This document shows positions 26,781-36,296 of a DNA stretch of 64,000 nt, piece after piece. The translations under genes and the position numbers were made by a program. Numbering within the stretch: position 1 is the first letter of the stretch; every line of letters begins with the position of its first letter. The notes under the pieces were generated by a model. The model had not been told where the DNA came from, made no database searches, and saw only the letters and a list, made by a program, of their open reading frames with translations. This DNA comes from Oceanobacillus jordanicus (GTDB taxonomy: Bacteria > Bacillota > Bacilli > Bacillales > Amphibacillaceae): assembly GCF_022095695.1 (NCBI RefSeq), contig NZ_JAIFZM010000004.1, positions 185,958-249,957 on the forward strand, written 5' to 3'.

Positions 26781-27572
26781 ATGAAGAAGATAATTATTGC
26801 TGGACCACGTGGCAAAATGGGCTCTGAAGCTATAAAGCTTGTGCAATCTCAAGAAGACATGCGTTTGGTCGCTTGTATTGACCGAAAGAACAATGGGAAA
26901 AAGCTAGCAGACATTGCGGAGTTACCTAACCTAGACGTGCCGATCTATGAAGATGCAGTGGAGTGTTTTAGTGAAATTGATGCAGATATTCTAATTGAAT
27001 TAACTATCCCTGAACAAGGATACAAACATACGAAAGCGGCAATGGAGCATGGTATTCGACCAGTTGTTGGCACGACTGGCTTTACTGAGGAACAAATTGA
27101 TGAGCTAAGTTGGCTCGCTAGCGAAAGAAAAATCGGATGTATTATTGCGCCTAATTTTGCTATTGGGGCCGTGTTAATGATGAAATTTTCTCAAATGGCA
27201 GCACAATATTTCCCAGACGTTGATATTATTGAGAAGCACCATGATAACAAACTAGATGCCCCTTCAGGTACTGCAGTAAAAACAGCTGAAATGATAAAGG
27301 AATCTAGGGAATATAAAAAACAGGGCCATGCAGATGAAAAAGAGACCTATCCAGGTGCAAGAGGAGCAGATTATGATGGAATGCGAATCCATAGTGTTCG
27401 CTTACCAGGCTTAGTTGCCCATCAGGAAGTAATCTTTGGAAGCCCTGGGCAAACTTTAACAATAAAGCATGACTCAATTAATCGCGCTTCTTTTATGGAA
27501 GGGATTAAACTAGCCACTGATAAAGTAATGGAAATACAAGAAGTTATATATGGTTTAGAAAATGTTTTATAG
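26781..27572 (+). CDS. dapB: 4-hydroxy-tetrahydrodipicolinate reductase
   Basis: DapB makes tetrahydrodipicolinate for lysine, peptidoglycan and, in spore formers, dipicolinic acid. The nucleotide-binding motif is IIIAGPRGKMGSEA, followed by GTTGFTEEQ, IAPNFAIGAVLMM and the substrate motif EKHHDNKLDAPSGTA, with the catalytic His in the HHDNK segment. 263 residues. GGGAGGAAG precedes the ATG. mgsA starts 12 bases after the stop. Confidence 0.97.
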   Translation: MKKIIIAGPRGKMGSEAIKLVQSQEDMRLVACIDRKNNGKKLADIAELPNLDVPIYEDAVECFSEIDADILIELTIPEQGYKHTKAAMEHGIRPVVGTTGFTEEQIDELSWLASERKIGCIIAPNFAIGAVLMMKFSQMAAQYFPDVDIIEKHHDNKLDAPSGTAVKTAEMIKESREYKKQGHADEKETYPGARGADYDGMRIHSVRLPGLVAHQEVIFGSPGQTLTIKHDSINRASFMEGIKLATDKVMEIQEVIYGLENVL

Positions 27573-27584
27573 GGGGAGAACACA

Positions 27585-28007
27585 ATGAATATTGCTTTAA
27601 TTGCACATGATAAGAAGAAACAAGAGATAATTGGCTTTACTGTGGCCTATACCTCCATTCTTAAAGAACATCAATTGTTTGCGACAGGTACAACAGGAAG
27701 GAAGATTTCGGAAGCGACCTCCTTACCAGTACATTTATTTCAATCTGGTCCGCTTGGAGGAGACCAGCAAATTGGTGCCATGATTGCCAATAATGAAATG
27801 GATATGGTTATTTTCTTCAGAGATCCATTAACTGCACAGCCACACGAACCAGATGTGAGTGCACTTATGCGACTTTGTGACGTTCATCAAATTCCACTTG
27901 CGACAAATATTGCAGCTGCAGAGATATTTATTCGAGGATTGGATCAAGGGGACTTAGACTGGAGAAAAATCATTAAAGACAGAGAGGAAGAGGATAAACA
28001 GGGATGA
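27585..28007 (+). CDS. mgsA: Methylglyoxal synthase
   Basis: MgsA converts dihydroxyacetone phosphate to methylglyoxal, an overflow route for triose phosphates. Motifs: ALIAHDKKK at the start, [10 protein letters not shown] for phosphate binding, [15 protein letters not shown] with the catalytic Asp, and [23 protein letters not shown]. 140 residues. It overlaps bshA by four bases. In B. subtilis bshB1 lies between mgsA and bshA; here it is missing. Confidence 0.97.
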   Translation: MNIALIAHDKKKQEIIGFTVAYTSILKEHQLFATGTTGRKISEATSLPVHLFQSGPLGGDQQIGAMIANNEMDMVIFFRDPLTAQPHEPDVSALMRLCDVHQIPLATNIAAAEIFIRGLDQGDLDWRKIIKDREEEDKQG

Positions 28008-29125
28008 AGAAGATAGGAATTACCTGTTATCCCACTGTTGGTGGCTCTGGGGTTATCGCAACAGAGCTGGGGATACGGTTGGCAGAGGAAGGACATGAAA
28101 TTCATTTTATTACGTCAAGTTTGCCCTTCCGATTAAATAAAGTATACCCAAATATTTTTTATCATGAAGTAGAACTAAATCACTATCCTGTTTTTCAATA
28201 TCCGCCATATGACCTCGCCCTTGCGACTAAAATGGCAGAGGTTATTGACAGAGAGAAACTTGATATACTACATGTGCATTATGCGATGCCACATGCTGTG
28301 TGTGCTATTCTAGCCAGAGACATTGCCAAGCATGAGGTGAAAATCGTGACAACACTTCATGGCACAGATATTACGGTTTTAGGTATAGATAACACTTTCC
28401 AAAAAATGATTAAGCATGGCATTGAGCAGTCAGATGCTGTTACGGCAGTGTCAGCAGATCTAGTTAGACAAACAGAAGAAATGCTACAGGTTAATAAAGA
28501 AATTGAAGTGATTTATAACTTTGTAAATGAAAATGAATACTATAAGCAGCATATCCCAGAGCTGAAAAAGCAATATGGGATCCAGGACGAAGAGAAAGTA
28601 GTCATTCACATCTCCAATTTTCGTAAAGTTAAACGGCTTGAGGATGTTATTCAAACCTTCTTTAAAATCCAATCGGAGGTACAGAGTAAATTACTTTTGA
28701 TAGGCGATGGACCAGAATATACAAATGCAGTTCAACTAGTAAAAAAACTGAATATAGAGGATGAGGTACTGTTTCTAGGTAAACAGAAAAATATCCGTGA
28801 TCTATTATCTATTTCAGATCTTAAATTACTCTTATCTGAGAAAGAGAGCTTCGGATTGGTATTACTTGAAGCTATGGCCTGTGAAGTTCCTTGTATTGCA
28901 ACAAATATTGGAGGCATACCGGAAGTGGTGAATGACGGTGAGACGGGCTATATCGTGGAACTAGGAGATACGAAGCGGGCTGCCGCACTAGGGATTGAAC
29001 TATTACAGGATCCAGAGAAGTTAGAACAGTTTTCACAAAATGCACTTAATAGAGCCAACAGCTATTTCAATTCAGAGAGCATTGTACAGCAGTATATCGA
29101 ACTCTATTATAGGGTGTTAAACTAA
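28004..29125 (+). CDS. bshA: N-acetyl-alpha-D-glucosaminyl L-malate synthase BshA
   Basis: BshA is a GT4 retaining glycosyltransferase that joins UDP-GlcNAc to L-malate, the first step of bacillithiol synthesis. The start [23 protein letters not shown] is family specific. The UDP-sugar site is in [27 protein letters not shown] (around residue 283). 373 residues. The gene overlaps mgsA (ATGA). The deacetylase BshB1 usually encoded next to it is not here, so a BshB2-type enzyme elsewhere would be needed for the pathway. Confidence 0.96.
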   Translation: MKKIGITCYPTVGGSGVIATELGIRLAEEGHEIHFITSSLPFRLNKVYPNIFYHEVELNHYPVFQYPPYDLALATKMAEVIDREKLDILHVHYAMPHAVCAILARDIAKHEVKIVTTLHGTDITVLGIDNTFQKMIKHGIEQSDAVTAVSADLVRQTEEMLQVNKEIEVIYNFVNENEYYKQHIPELKKQYGIQDEEKVVIHISNFRKVKRLEDVIQTFFKIQSEVQSKLLLIGDGPEYTNAVQLVKKLNIEDEVLFLGKQKNIRDLLSISDLKLLLSEKESFGLVLLEAMACEVPCIATNIGGIPEVVNDGETGYIVELGDTKRAAALGIELLQDPEKLEQFSQNALNRANSYFNSESIVQQYIELYYRVLN

Positions 29126-29143
29126 ACACTAGTGGTGATTAAA

Positions 29144-30346
29144 ATGCTTGATAGTCCATTTAAAGAAGCGACTGCCGTGGTAGAGCGTATTGAACAAAAC
29201 GGTCATGAAGCCTATTTCGTTGGAGGCTGTGTTCGTGATCATCTGCTTGATAGAGAGATACGAGATGTAGACATTGCAACCTCTGCAACACCGCAGTTCG
29301 TCCAAAATATATTTGATAAAGTAATTCCAGTAGGGATAGAACATGGGACAGTTATTGTTCGACATCTGAACACTTCCTATGAAGTTACAACGTTTCGGAT
29401 TGATGGGAGCTATTCTGACAGCCGTCATCCTGACCATGTCGCATTTATTAATAAAATTGATAAAGACTTAGAAAGACGCGATTTTACAATTAATGCTATG
29501 GCAATGAATAAGCAAGGACGAATTATTGACCTCTACCATGGTAGAGAAGATTTAAAAAGACGAATTATTCGCACGGTTGGAGATGGATATGAGCGATTTA
29601 AAGAAGATCCCCTACGGATGGTTCGAGCGGTGCGATTTGCTAGTCAGCTTGGATTTACGCTAGATATAGAAACAAAAAACCAGATCAGGTCATTAAATAA
29701 AAAAATAAATACTGTTGCTGTAGAACGTATTGCTGTTGAGATGGAAAAATTTTTTGCAGGTGATTATATTTCCGAGGCGATGAAGGAGTTAAAAACAACC
29801 GAACTTTTTAATAATCTCCCTGTTTTTGAACACAAACCTAGTCTAATAAATCTGCTTCCAGCGGAACAGACACCATTACATTCACTTGCAGAAATGTTTG
29901 CCTTTTTTCACTTCCTTTACCCACAAATTTCGGTAAACACATGGATAAAAGAATGGAAGGCCTCTAATCAATCAAAACGGCATACAATCAAACTGGTTGA
30001 AGCAGTGACAGAATTTAGAAACAAGGGATTAGAAAACTGGATTGTTTATCAATTACCGAGTGACCTCTATGCAGGTTTTACCCGCGTATTAACTGCTCTT
30101 TCTGAATACGCTATACCAACTCTGCAAGAAATCCGAACTATTGCATCTAGTCTGCCTATTGAAAATCGTCAAGAGCTTGAAATAGATGGTAATGATTTAA
30201 TTAAATTATTTCCAGATGTAACAAAAGGACCTTGGATGCAAAAGCTCCTGTACCAAGTAGAATATCTTGTTGTGATGCGAAAATTAACCAATGAGAAAGA
30301 AAAAATAAGGGAATGGTTAAAATGGAATCCACCAGAAGTAAATTGA
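29144..30346 (+). CDS. cca: CCA-adding enzyme (tRNA nucleotidyltransferase)
   Basis: The enzyme builds or repairs the CCA end of tRNAs. The class II nucleotidyltransferase head has FVGGCVRDHLL (25-35) and the catalytic pair Asp41-x-Asp43 in RDVDIATSA. RRDFTINAMAM and EDPLRMVRAVRFASQLGF (neck) follow. ATG 29144 is chosen since GGTG at 29134-29137 is well spaced; GTG codons at 29132 and 29135 overlap that site. 400 residues. The birA start lies inside its end. Confidence 0.96.
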   Translation: MLDSPFKEATAVVERIEQNGHEAYFVGGCVRDHLLDREIRDVDIATSATPQFVQNIFDKVIPVGIEHGTVIVRHLNTSYEVTTFRIDGSYSDSRHPDHVAFINKIDKDLERRDFTINAMAMNKQGRIIDLYHGREDLKRRIIRTVGDGYERFKEDPLRMVRAVRFASQLGFTLDIETKNQIRSLNKKINTVAVERIAVEMEKFFAGDYISEAMKELKTTELFNNLPVFEHKPSLINLLPAEQTPLHSLAEMFAFFHFLYPQISVNTWIKEWKASNQSKRHTIKLVEAVTEFRNKGLENWIVYQLPSDLYAGFTRVLTALSEYAIPTLQEIRTIASSLPIENRQELEIDGNDLIKLFPDVTKGPWMQKLLYQVEYLVVMRKLTNEKEKIREWLKWNPPEVN

Positions 30347-31305
30347 TTCGACTGCTTGCAGATGCTAAAGAGTCTTATATTTCAGGTCAGCAGCTCTCGG
30401 AACAATTACATATTTCCAGAACGGCAATTTGGAAACACATGAAAGAGTTAGAAAAAGATGGGTACGTAATTGAGGCGAAACCTAAAACAGGATACAGAAT
30501 TAAGGAATACTCTGGAAACGTTAGTTCCAATACTATCACATGGGGACTTAACACGTCGTGGATAGGTAAGGAGATTATTCATAAACCTACTGTCACGTCC
30601 ACGCAGTTTGTTGCACATCAAGCTGCACGGGACAACACACCACATGGCACAGTGGTCATAGCTGATGAACAATCCAGTGGCAGGGGAAGAATGGACCGCG
30701 TATGGCACTCCAAAAAAGGGAAAGGTGTATGGATGAGTATTATTTTACGCCCCAAGATACCACCATATATGGCTCCCCAGCTAACCCTCATGACAGCTAC
30801 AGCCATTGCTGAGGTGCTGGATCAATATGATGGCTTACAACCTAAAATAAAGTGGCCAAATGATATTCTTATTCAGAATAAAAAGGTAGCTGGTATTCTT
30901 ACAGAGATGCAGGCTGAACAAGATCGCATCCAGTATGTGGTAGTGGGCATAGGCTTAAATGTAAACCAAGATAATAAAGAAATACCTGATGCCATCCATT
31001 ACAGGGCAACCTCTTTAAAAATGGAGACGGAGAAGGAATGGCCAATAATAGATTTAGTGCAACAAATTCTTGAAGCCCTTGAAAAAGAATACGAATCTTT
31101 TCTCAAAAAAGGTTTTCGTGATGTAAAATCAAAATGGGAAAACTATGGATTTAGGATAGGCGAAAAAATTTCTTTACATAGTGGTAGTAAAAAGAAGGAA
31201 GCCGTTTTTTTAGGTATCGCAGAGGACGGTGCACTCCTAATTGAATCATCAAACGGAGAAACGGAAAAAATTTATTCAGCTGAAATTGATTGGTTTGTGG
31301 AATAA
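30322..31305 (+). CDS. birA: Biotin-protein ligase and biotin operon repressor BirA
   Basis: The N-terminal winged helix (ISGQQLSEQLHISRTAIWKHMKELEKDGYVIEAKPKTGYRI) gives DNA binding. The ligase domain has the biotinyl-AMP loop DEQSSGRGRMDRVWHS and KIKWPNDILI, followed by a C-terminal SH3-like domain. It attaches biotin to acetyl-CoA carboxylase and represses biotin genes. ATG 30322 is favoured over ATG 30313 because AAGGG ends at 30311. It overlaps cca by 25 bases. 327 residues. panBCD, which follow birA in B. subtilis, are absent. Confidence 0.95.
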   Translation: MESTRSKLIRLLADAKESYISGQQLSEQLHISRTAIWKHMKELEKDGYVIEAKPKTGYRIKEYSGNVSSNTITWGLNTSWIGKEIIHKPTVTSTQFVAHQAARDNTPHGTVVIADEQSSGRGRMDRVWHSKKGKGVWMSIILRPKIPPYMAPQLTLMTATAIAEVLDQYDGLQPKIKWPNDILIQNKKVAGILTEMQAEQDRIQYVVVGIGLNVNQDNKEIPDAIHYRATSLKMETEKEWPIIDLVQQILEALEKEYESFLKKGFRDVKSKWENYGFRIGEKISLHSGSKKKEAVFLGIAEDGALLIESSNGETEKIYSAEIDWFVE

Positions 31306-31358
31306 TAATAAGAAGTCATATAATGAAAGCACAGATAGAGGGAAAGTGAGGTGGTCGA

Positions 31359-34157
31359 GTGGAGCGATTTGTCGTGATCGACCTAGAAACTACCGGCCAT
31401 TCAGCTGTAAAAAGAGATAAAATTATTGAAGTAGGTATTGTAGTTATCGAAGAGAATGAAATAGTTGATAGCTATGGCACTTTCCTCAACCCGGGTAAAT
31501 CTATTCCTGAATTTATATCAAGTTTAACAGGAATAAGGGATGAGGATGTTAAAGGTGCGCCTACATTTGAAGAAAGGGCAGAGGAAATTGCTGTTTTATT
31601 TGAAGACAGTTATTTAATTGCACATAACGTCCCATTCGACATGGGCTTTATAAACGCTGAATTTGCAGCAGTGGGGAGAGAACTACTGAAAAATCCAGTT
31701 CTAGATACGGTCGAACTGGCTCGTGTTCTTTACCCTAAGGCTCCCAGTTATAAATTAGGTCAGCTTGCAGAATACTTGGGAATTCACCACGAAGACCCGC
31801 ATCGCGCATTATCTGATGCATACGTAACAGCGAAACTATTTTTAAAACTTAGGGAACGACTTGATAACCTTCCTTATGAAACAATTACACATTTAATACG
31901 CCTTGAGAAAATGTTAAAATCAGATCTTTTCGCATTACTGGCTGATCGAGAAAATGAGCTTGCATTTTCTACCCAGGAAGATCCCGAGTTAGAAACATTT
32001 CAGGGTCTTGCATTTAGAAAAATCAAGGAGACAAAGATTACGCCACCATCTAGGATAGGCTCCTATGGAGATTTTTTAGATGCAATCTATGAAGAAGACG
32101 GGACGCTATCTCAGCAAATGGCTCGGTATGAAAAAAGAACAGGCCAGCGTGAGATGTCAGAAACCATTTATGACGCATTTCAATCTCGACGCCATGCTTT
32201 AATAGAAGCAGAAACTGGTACAGGAAAATCACTTGCATACATACTTCCTGCTATTTATGATGCCGTTATATCTGGACAACGACTGGTTATCAGTACCTTT
32301 ACTACCCAGTTACAGACACAGCTATTAGAAGAGGAAATCCCGCTAGTACGTAATCTGCTTCCATTTTCATTTAAGGCAGCCTTACTAAAAGGGAAAAGCC
32401 ATTATATCAGTTTGGAAAAATTCGAAAGGGAATTACTTAGCACAGAGAAGGATAATTATGATATCACCCTCACGAAGGCCATGATTTTAGTTTGGCTAAC
32501 AGAAACACAAACGGGAGATATTGACGAGGTTCAATTACCTTCAAGTGGTTATTTATTTTTTAGACGCGTTTCTACAGATACAGAAGCACATGTGGATCCC
32601 CAGTCTCCCTGGTTTTTAAGATCCTATTACCAAAAAGCGAGAAAAGCAGCTCAACAGGCTGACATTGTGATTACAAATCATGCACTTCTAGCTACAGATA
32701 TCTTTAATGATTATCAATTATTGCCAAGCTACGATAAAGTGATCATTGATGAAGCACATCATTTTGAGGAAACTGCATCAAAGCACTATGGTCTTAAGCT
32801 AGATTATATGAACATGCAGTACACGCTAAATCAAATAGGGGAGACAAATGATCCGAAATTTATTGGTCAATTAATTACAAAATACAGAGACTATATAGAA
32901 GAGGAAATGATTGATAGATGGGATGATCTCATAATTGATGCAAAATATGAGACCGATGATTTGTTTCGAGGTATTTTCCAGTATGTGGCCGAACAAAATA
33001 AGCATCAAAAATCTTTAAGCGATATTGGTAGGACACAATACAGGTTTGAGAATAGCAAGGAAGATGCGGCCAAGTGGGACACTATTTTGGAGATGACAAA
33101 CCGTTTAATGTTTTTCCTACGTGATTTAATCTATATATTAGCGAGGCTTGATCAGACTCTTGAGAAACAGTATGAAGATAAATATGATAAAAATGAAGTC
33201 GGGCAGCATATTGAGCAGCTACAACAATATATGGATCATCTAGAATCCCTATTTCTTGCAGCCGATTCACCTAAGTTCGTTAAATGGGTTGAAGTCGAAA
33301 CATATGGAGCGAAAAACGCAGTATATCTATACAGTGAACCAACAGATATATCAGGCTTTCTGTCCACTGATTTCTTTGCAAAAAAAGAAAGTGTTATTTT
33401 GACCAGCGCTACCCTGACGATGAAGAACTCGTTTACTTTTATTAAAGAGCGATTAGGATTAACAGACGAAGAAATTGAAACCAAGAAGATTCCTTCTCCA
33501 TTCTCTTATAAAGATCAGGTCCAACTGATGATTCCGACTGATTTTCCTGATATAAAACATGGCAACCAGGACGACTTTATTTATGCCACGTGTGAGGCTA
33601 TCTTTTCATTAGCTGAAATCACCAGTGGAAGAATGCTTGTTCTATTTACTTCTTATGATATGTTAAAGAAATCCTACTATCTGCTTAAAGAAATCATGGA
33701 CACATCCACTTACTCTTTGATTGCACAAGGTATATCAAGTGGAAGCAGGAGCAGGCTAAAAAAGAATTTCCAAACATTTGACCAATCCATACTGCTTGGC
33801 ACCAATTCATTCTGGGAAGGTGTAGATATACCTGGAGAAGACTTATCCAGTCTGGTCATCGTACGTTTACCCTTTCAACCACCAGATCATCCTATTTTTG
33901 AAGCGAAATCTGCAAACTTAAAGGAAAATGGGAAGAATGCGTTCATGGAATTATCGTTACCAAATGCTGTTATTCGATTTAAACAAGGCTTTGGCAGGCT
34001 TATCCGTTCAAACACAGATAGAGGGATTGTATTCGTTTGTGATTCAAGGATCATTCAAGCGAGATATGGCAAGTATTTTCTTGATTCTATACCTGAGATC
34101 CCTTTAACGAAGGATAAAACCCAGCAGCTAATGCGAAAAGCAGAAGAATGGTTTTAA
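31359..34157 (+). CDS. dinG: DinG-family helicase with N-terminal 3'-5' exonuclease domain
   Basis: The first about 180 residues form a DEDD exonuclease (DLETTG at 8-13, HNVPFDMGF, HRALSDAYVTAKL). The helicase part has Walker A EAETGTGKS (around 283) and DEAH in IIDEAHHFEE, with LTSATLTM and GTNSFWEGVDIPG later. No four-cysteine Fe-S cluster pattern is seen between the helicase motifs, which agrees with the Gram-positive exonuclease-containing type. 932 residues. The GTG start follows GTGAGGTGG. Presumed role in DNA repair. Confidence 0.94.
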   Translation: MERFVVIDLETTGHSAVKRDKIIEVGIVVIEENEIVDSYGTFLNPGKSIPEFISSLTGIRDEDVKGAPTFEERAEEIAVLFEDSYLIAHNVPFDMGFINAEFAAVGRELLKNPVLDTVELARVLYPKAPSYKLGQLAEYLGIHHEDPHRALSDAYVTAKLFLKLRERLDNLPYETITHLIRLEKMLKSDLFALLADRENELAFSTQEDPELETFQGLAFRKIKETKITPPSRIGSYGDFLDAIYEEDGTLSQQMARYEKRTGQREMSETIYDAFQSRRHALIEAETGTGKSLAYILPAIYDAVISGQRLVISTFTTQLQTQLLEEEIPLVRNLLPFSFKAALLKGKSHYISLEKFERELLSTEKDNYDITLTKAMILVWLTETQTGDIDEVQLPSSGYLFFRRVSTDTEAHVDPQSPWFLRSYYQKARKAAQQADIVITNHALLATDIFNDYQLLPSYDKVIIDEAHHFEETASKHYGLKLDYMNMQYTLNQIGETNDPKFIGQLITKYRDYIEEEMIDRWDDLIIDAKYETDDLFRGIFQYVAEQNKHQKSLSDIGRTQYRFENSKEDAAKWDTILEMTNRLMFFLRDLIYILARLDQTLEKQYEDKYDKNEVGQHIEQLQQYMDHLESLFLAADSPKFVKWVEVETYGAKNAVYLYSEPTDISGFLSTDFFAKKESVILTSATLTMKNSFTFIKERLGLTDEEIETKKIPSPFSYKDQVQLMIPTDFPDIKHGNQDDFIYATCEAIFSLAEITSGRMLVLFTSYDMLKKSYYLLKEIMDTSTYSLIAQGISSGSRSRLKKNFQTFDQSILLGTNSFWEGVDIPGEDLSSLVIVRLPFQPPDHPIFEAKSANLKENGKNAFMELSLPNAVIRFKQGFGRLIRSNTDRGIVFVCDSRIIQARYGKYFLDSIPEIPLTKDKTQQLMRKAEEWF

Positions 34158-34184
34158 TATATTTATCTGTAGATCGTAAAAGGT

Positions 34185-34221
34185 AAAAAAAACTACTGAT
34201 GCGTCAATTGTGCATCAGTAG
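34185..34221 (-). terminator. Terminator-like hairpin oriented to the - strand, no gene assigned
   Basis: CTACTGATGC (34193-34202) and GCATCAGTAG (34212-34221) form a perfect 10-bp stem. Eight A residues lie on the left side (34185-34192), giving a U-run after the hairpin only for - strand RNA. No - strand gene lies to the right within several kilobases. Confidence 0.6.
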
Positions 34222-34333
34222 GAAAGATGGTATGGTATAGGTTGGAATAAATTTATTGAATTAAATAAAACACAATCCTTCGCTTACTTGGTATACTGTA
34301 ATTGCGTTTCACCTTACATCAACATACTTATAG

Positions 34334-34339
34334 TATAAT
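34334..34339 (+). promoter_or_regulatory. Possible -10 element for ypmA
   Basis: TATAAT about 70 bases before the ypmA start; no convincing -35. Confidence 0.3.
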
Positions 34340-34407
34340 CAATGAGCCCTACACTATGTCTAACAATATTTGATAAAACAAGCAGTTCTTTAACTGGAGG
34401 GGAAAAG

Positions 34408-34578
34408 ATGGATAATAAAATACAAACCCTGTCAACAGTCAAGCTCCAATATTCATCAGATCTTTATAAAATTGTCGATTCATTAAATCGAACTCTTAAA
34501 GAGAATGATTTAATGTTTGGTCTAACATTGGATGAAAATGATGAGAATCAGGCAATCTTCACCATATACAAAACCTAG
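34408..34578 (+). CDS. ypmA: DUF4264 small protein YpmA
   Basis: A 56-residue soluble protein with the family sequence LSTVKLQYSSDLYKIVDSLNRTLKENDLMFGL. The function is unknown. ATG 34408 has GGAGGGGAAAAG in front, so the longer frame from 34342 is not used. It keeps the B. subtilis place after dinG, and its end overlaps the start of tseB. Confidence 0.85.
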   Translation: MDNKIQTLSTVKLQYSSDLYKIVDSLNRTLKENDLMFGLTLDENDENQAIFTIYKT

Positions 34579-35074
34579 CTGGCTGAGATGGAGCTTGCTG
34601 CTAGTTGGCATTGTAGTAGTAGCAGTAGGGATATATGCTGCATTTTTATATCATGACATAAACAAAAATAGAACTGCAGGATTTGAAACAACAAAAAAGC
34701 AGGTCTTATCTGCTACATCTGTAACAGAGATTGAAAAAGTTGTCACCTTCAATGGGGCAGATAGCTATCATGTAGTATTTGGGCAAACAGATGAGAATGA
34801 TGGTAGACTCGTTTTTTACCCTTTGGAGGGAAAAGAAAAGACCTTGACGACTATTAACGAACAAGAGATGGTTAGTGAAGAAGATATGCTACGTAAGTGG
34901 AAAAGCAATTGTACCGATTGTGAATTTATTAAGATAGTACCAGGGATTGTCGATGAAGAAGTACTCTGGGAAATCACGTATCGGGATGCTTCTGACCGTT
35001 ATGTTCTCGACTACTATGCGATCGAAGATGGTAGTCAATTCGAACAATATCGCTTAAAACAAATGTTTAAATAG
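34541..35074 (+). CDS. tseB: Cell wall elongation regulator TseB (YpmB)
   Basis: TseB is a membrane-anchored extracytoplasmic protein that regulates the elongation transpeptidase PBP2A in B. subtilis. Here a short N-terminal stretch is followed by one membrane helix (about 16-36) and an outside domain with two PepSY/DUF5590-like units. The C-terminal unit reads IVDEEVLWEITYRDASDRYVLDYYAIEDG. Three ATGs are possible (34532, 34538, 34541). I chose 34541 because GGATGA at 34530-34535 then has usable spacing, but all overlap ypmA and coupling is likely. Confidence 0.8.
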   Translation: MRIRQSSPYTKPSWLRWSLLLVGIVVVAVGIYAAFLYHDINKNRTAGFETTKKQVLSATSVTEIEKVVTFNGADSYHVVFGQTDENDGRLVFYPLEGKEKTLTTINEQEMVSEEDMLRKWKSNCTDCEFIKIVPGIVDEEVLWEITYRDASDRYVLDYYAIEDGSQFEQYRLKQMFK

Positions 35075-35089
35075 AAAGGTGAAAAGTGA

Positions 35090-36277
35090 ATGAACTTAGC
35101 GAAAAGAGTAAAAACATTATCACCCTCTTCCACACTTGCTATTACAGCAAAAGCGAAGGAGTTAAAACAGCAAGGACATGATGTAATTGGACTAGGAGCA
35201 GGGGAGCCGGACTTTAATACCCCACAATATATCCTCGATGCTGCAATGGAGGCAATGAATGATGGGAGAACAAAATATACACCATCTGGCGGCATTGCAG
35301 AATTGAAAGATGCGATTGTGAATAAGTTTCAAACTGATAATCAACTTAGTTATCGTCCTGACCAAATTATTGTAACAACTGGCGCTAAACATGCATTGTA
35401 CACGCTATTTCAAGTGTTATTAGATGAAACAGATGAAGTTATTGTGCCAACACCATATTGGGTAAGCTATCCGGAGCAAGTAAAACTAGCTGGCGGGAAC
35501 CCTGTTTTTGTAACAGCTAAAGAAGACAATCATTTTAAAATGACACCACAGGAGCTTGAGGCGGCGATTACAGAGAAAACGAAAGCTGTTATTATCAACT
35601 CTCCAAGTAACCCAACGGGTATGATGTATACAAAAGCAGAGTTGAAGGCATTAGGTGAGGTATGCTTAAAACATAATATCCTTATCGTTTCAGATGAGAT
35701 TTACGAAAAGCTAATATATACAGATGATGAGCATGTATCAGTTGCCCAGTTATCACAGGAATTAAATGAACACACGATCGTAATCAATGGTGTAAGTAAA
35801 TCCCACTCTATGACTGGTTGGAGAATTGGATATGCAGCTGGCCCTCAAGAAATTATTAAAGCCATGACAAACCTTGCGTCGCATTCTACTTCAAACCCGA
35901 CATCTATTGCTCAATATGCAGCTTTGGCGGCGTATGAGCAAGCTGGAGATACAACATTAGAGGAAATGAAGAAAGTATTTGCTGAACGATTGGAAATGCT
36001 ACACGCGTTGTTAAATGATATACCTGGTGTTAGCTGTATTAAACCAAAAGGCGCTTTTTACTTATTTCCTAATGTTAAGGAAGCAGCAAGCAATTGTGGC
36101 TATGCTAATGTAGATGATTGGGTAGCAGCTTTATTAGAAGAGGAAAAAGTTGCCGTTGTACCTGGTTCTGGATTTGGCTCAGAGGATAATATTAGGTTGT
36201 CTTATGCTACTTCAACAGAAGCACTTAAGGAAGCAGCTGAAAGAATAAAACAATTTGTTATAAAACATCAATCATAG
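35090..36277 (+). CDS. aspB: Aspartate aminotransferase-type class I aminotransferase
   Basis: A PLP-dependent enzyme of the type Ib aspartate aminotransferase group. Motifs: [32 protein letters not shown], and the PLP lysine in [17 protein letters not shown], with the substrate Arg near VRLSYATS-like ending (IRLSYATS). 395 residues. The position before asnS matches aspB. AAAGGTGAAAAGTGA precedes the ATG. The asnS start lies 19 bases downstream, and aspartate made here is the precursor of asparagine. Confidence 0.95.
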   Translation: MNLAKRVKTLSPSSTLAITAKAKELKQQGHDVIGLGAGEPDFNTPQYILDAAMEAMNDGRTKYTPSGGIAELKDAIVNKFQTDNQLSYRPDQIIVTTGAKHALYTLFQVLLDETDEVIVPTPYWVSYPEQVKLAGGNPVFVTAKEDNHFKMTPQELEAAITEKTKAVIINSPSNPTGMMYTKAELKALGEVCLKHNILIVSDEIYEKLIYTDDEHVSVAQLSQELNEHTIVINGVSKSHSMTGWRIGYAAGPQEIIKAMTNLASHSTSNPTSIAQYAALAAYEQAGDTTLEEMKKVFAERLEMLHALLNDIPGVSCIKPKGAFYLFPNVKEAASNCGYANVDDWVAALLEEEKVAVVPGSGFGSEDNIRLSYATSTEALKEAAERIKQFVIKHQS

Positions 36278-36296
36278 ATGTGTAGGAGGTAGGAAA

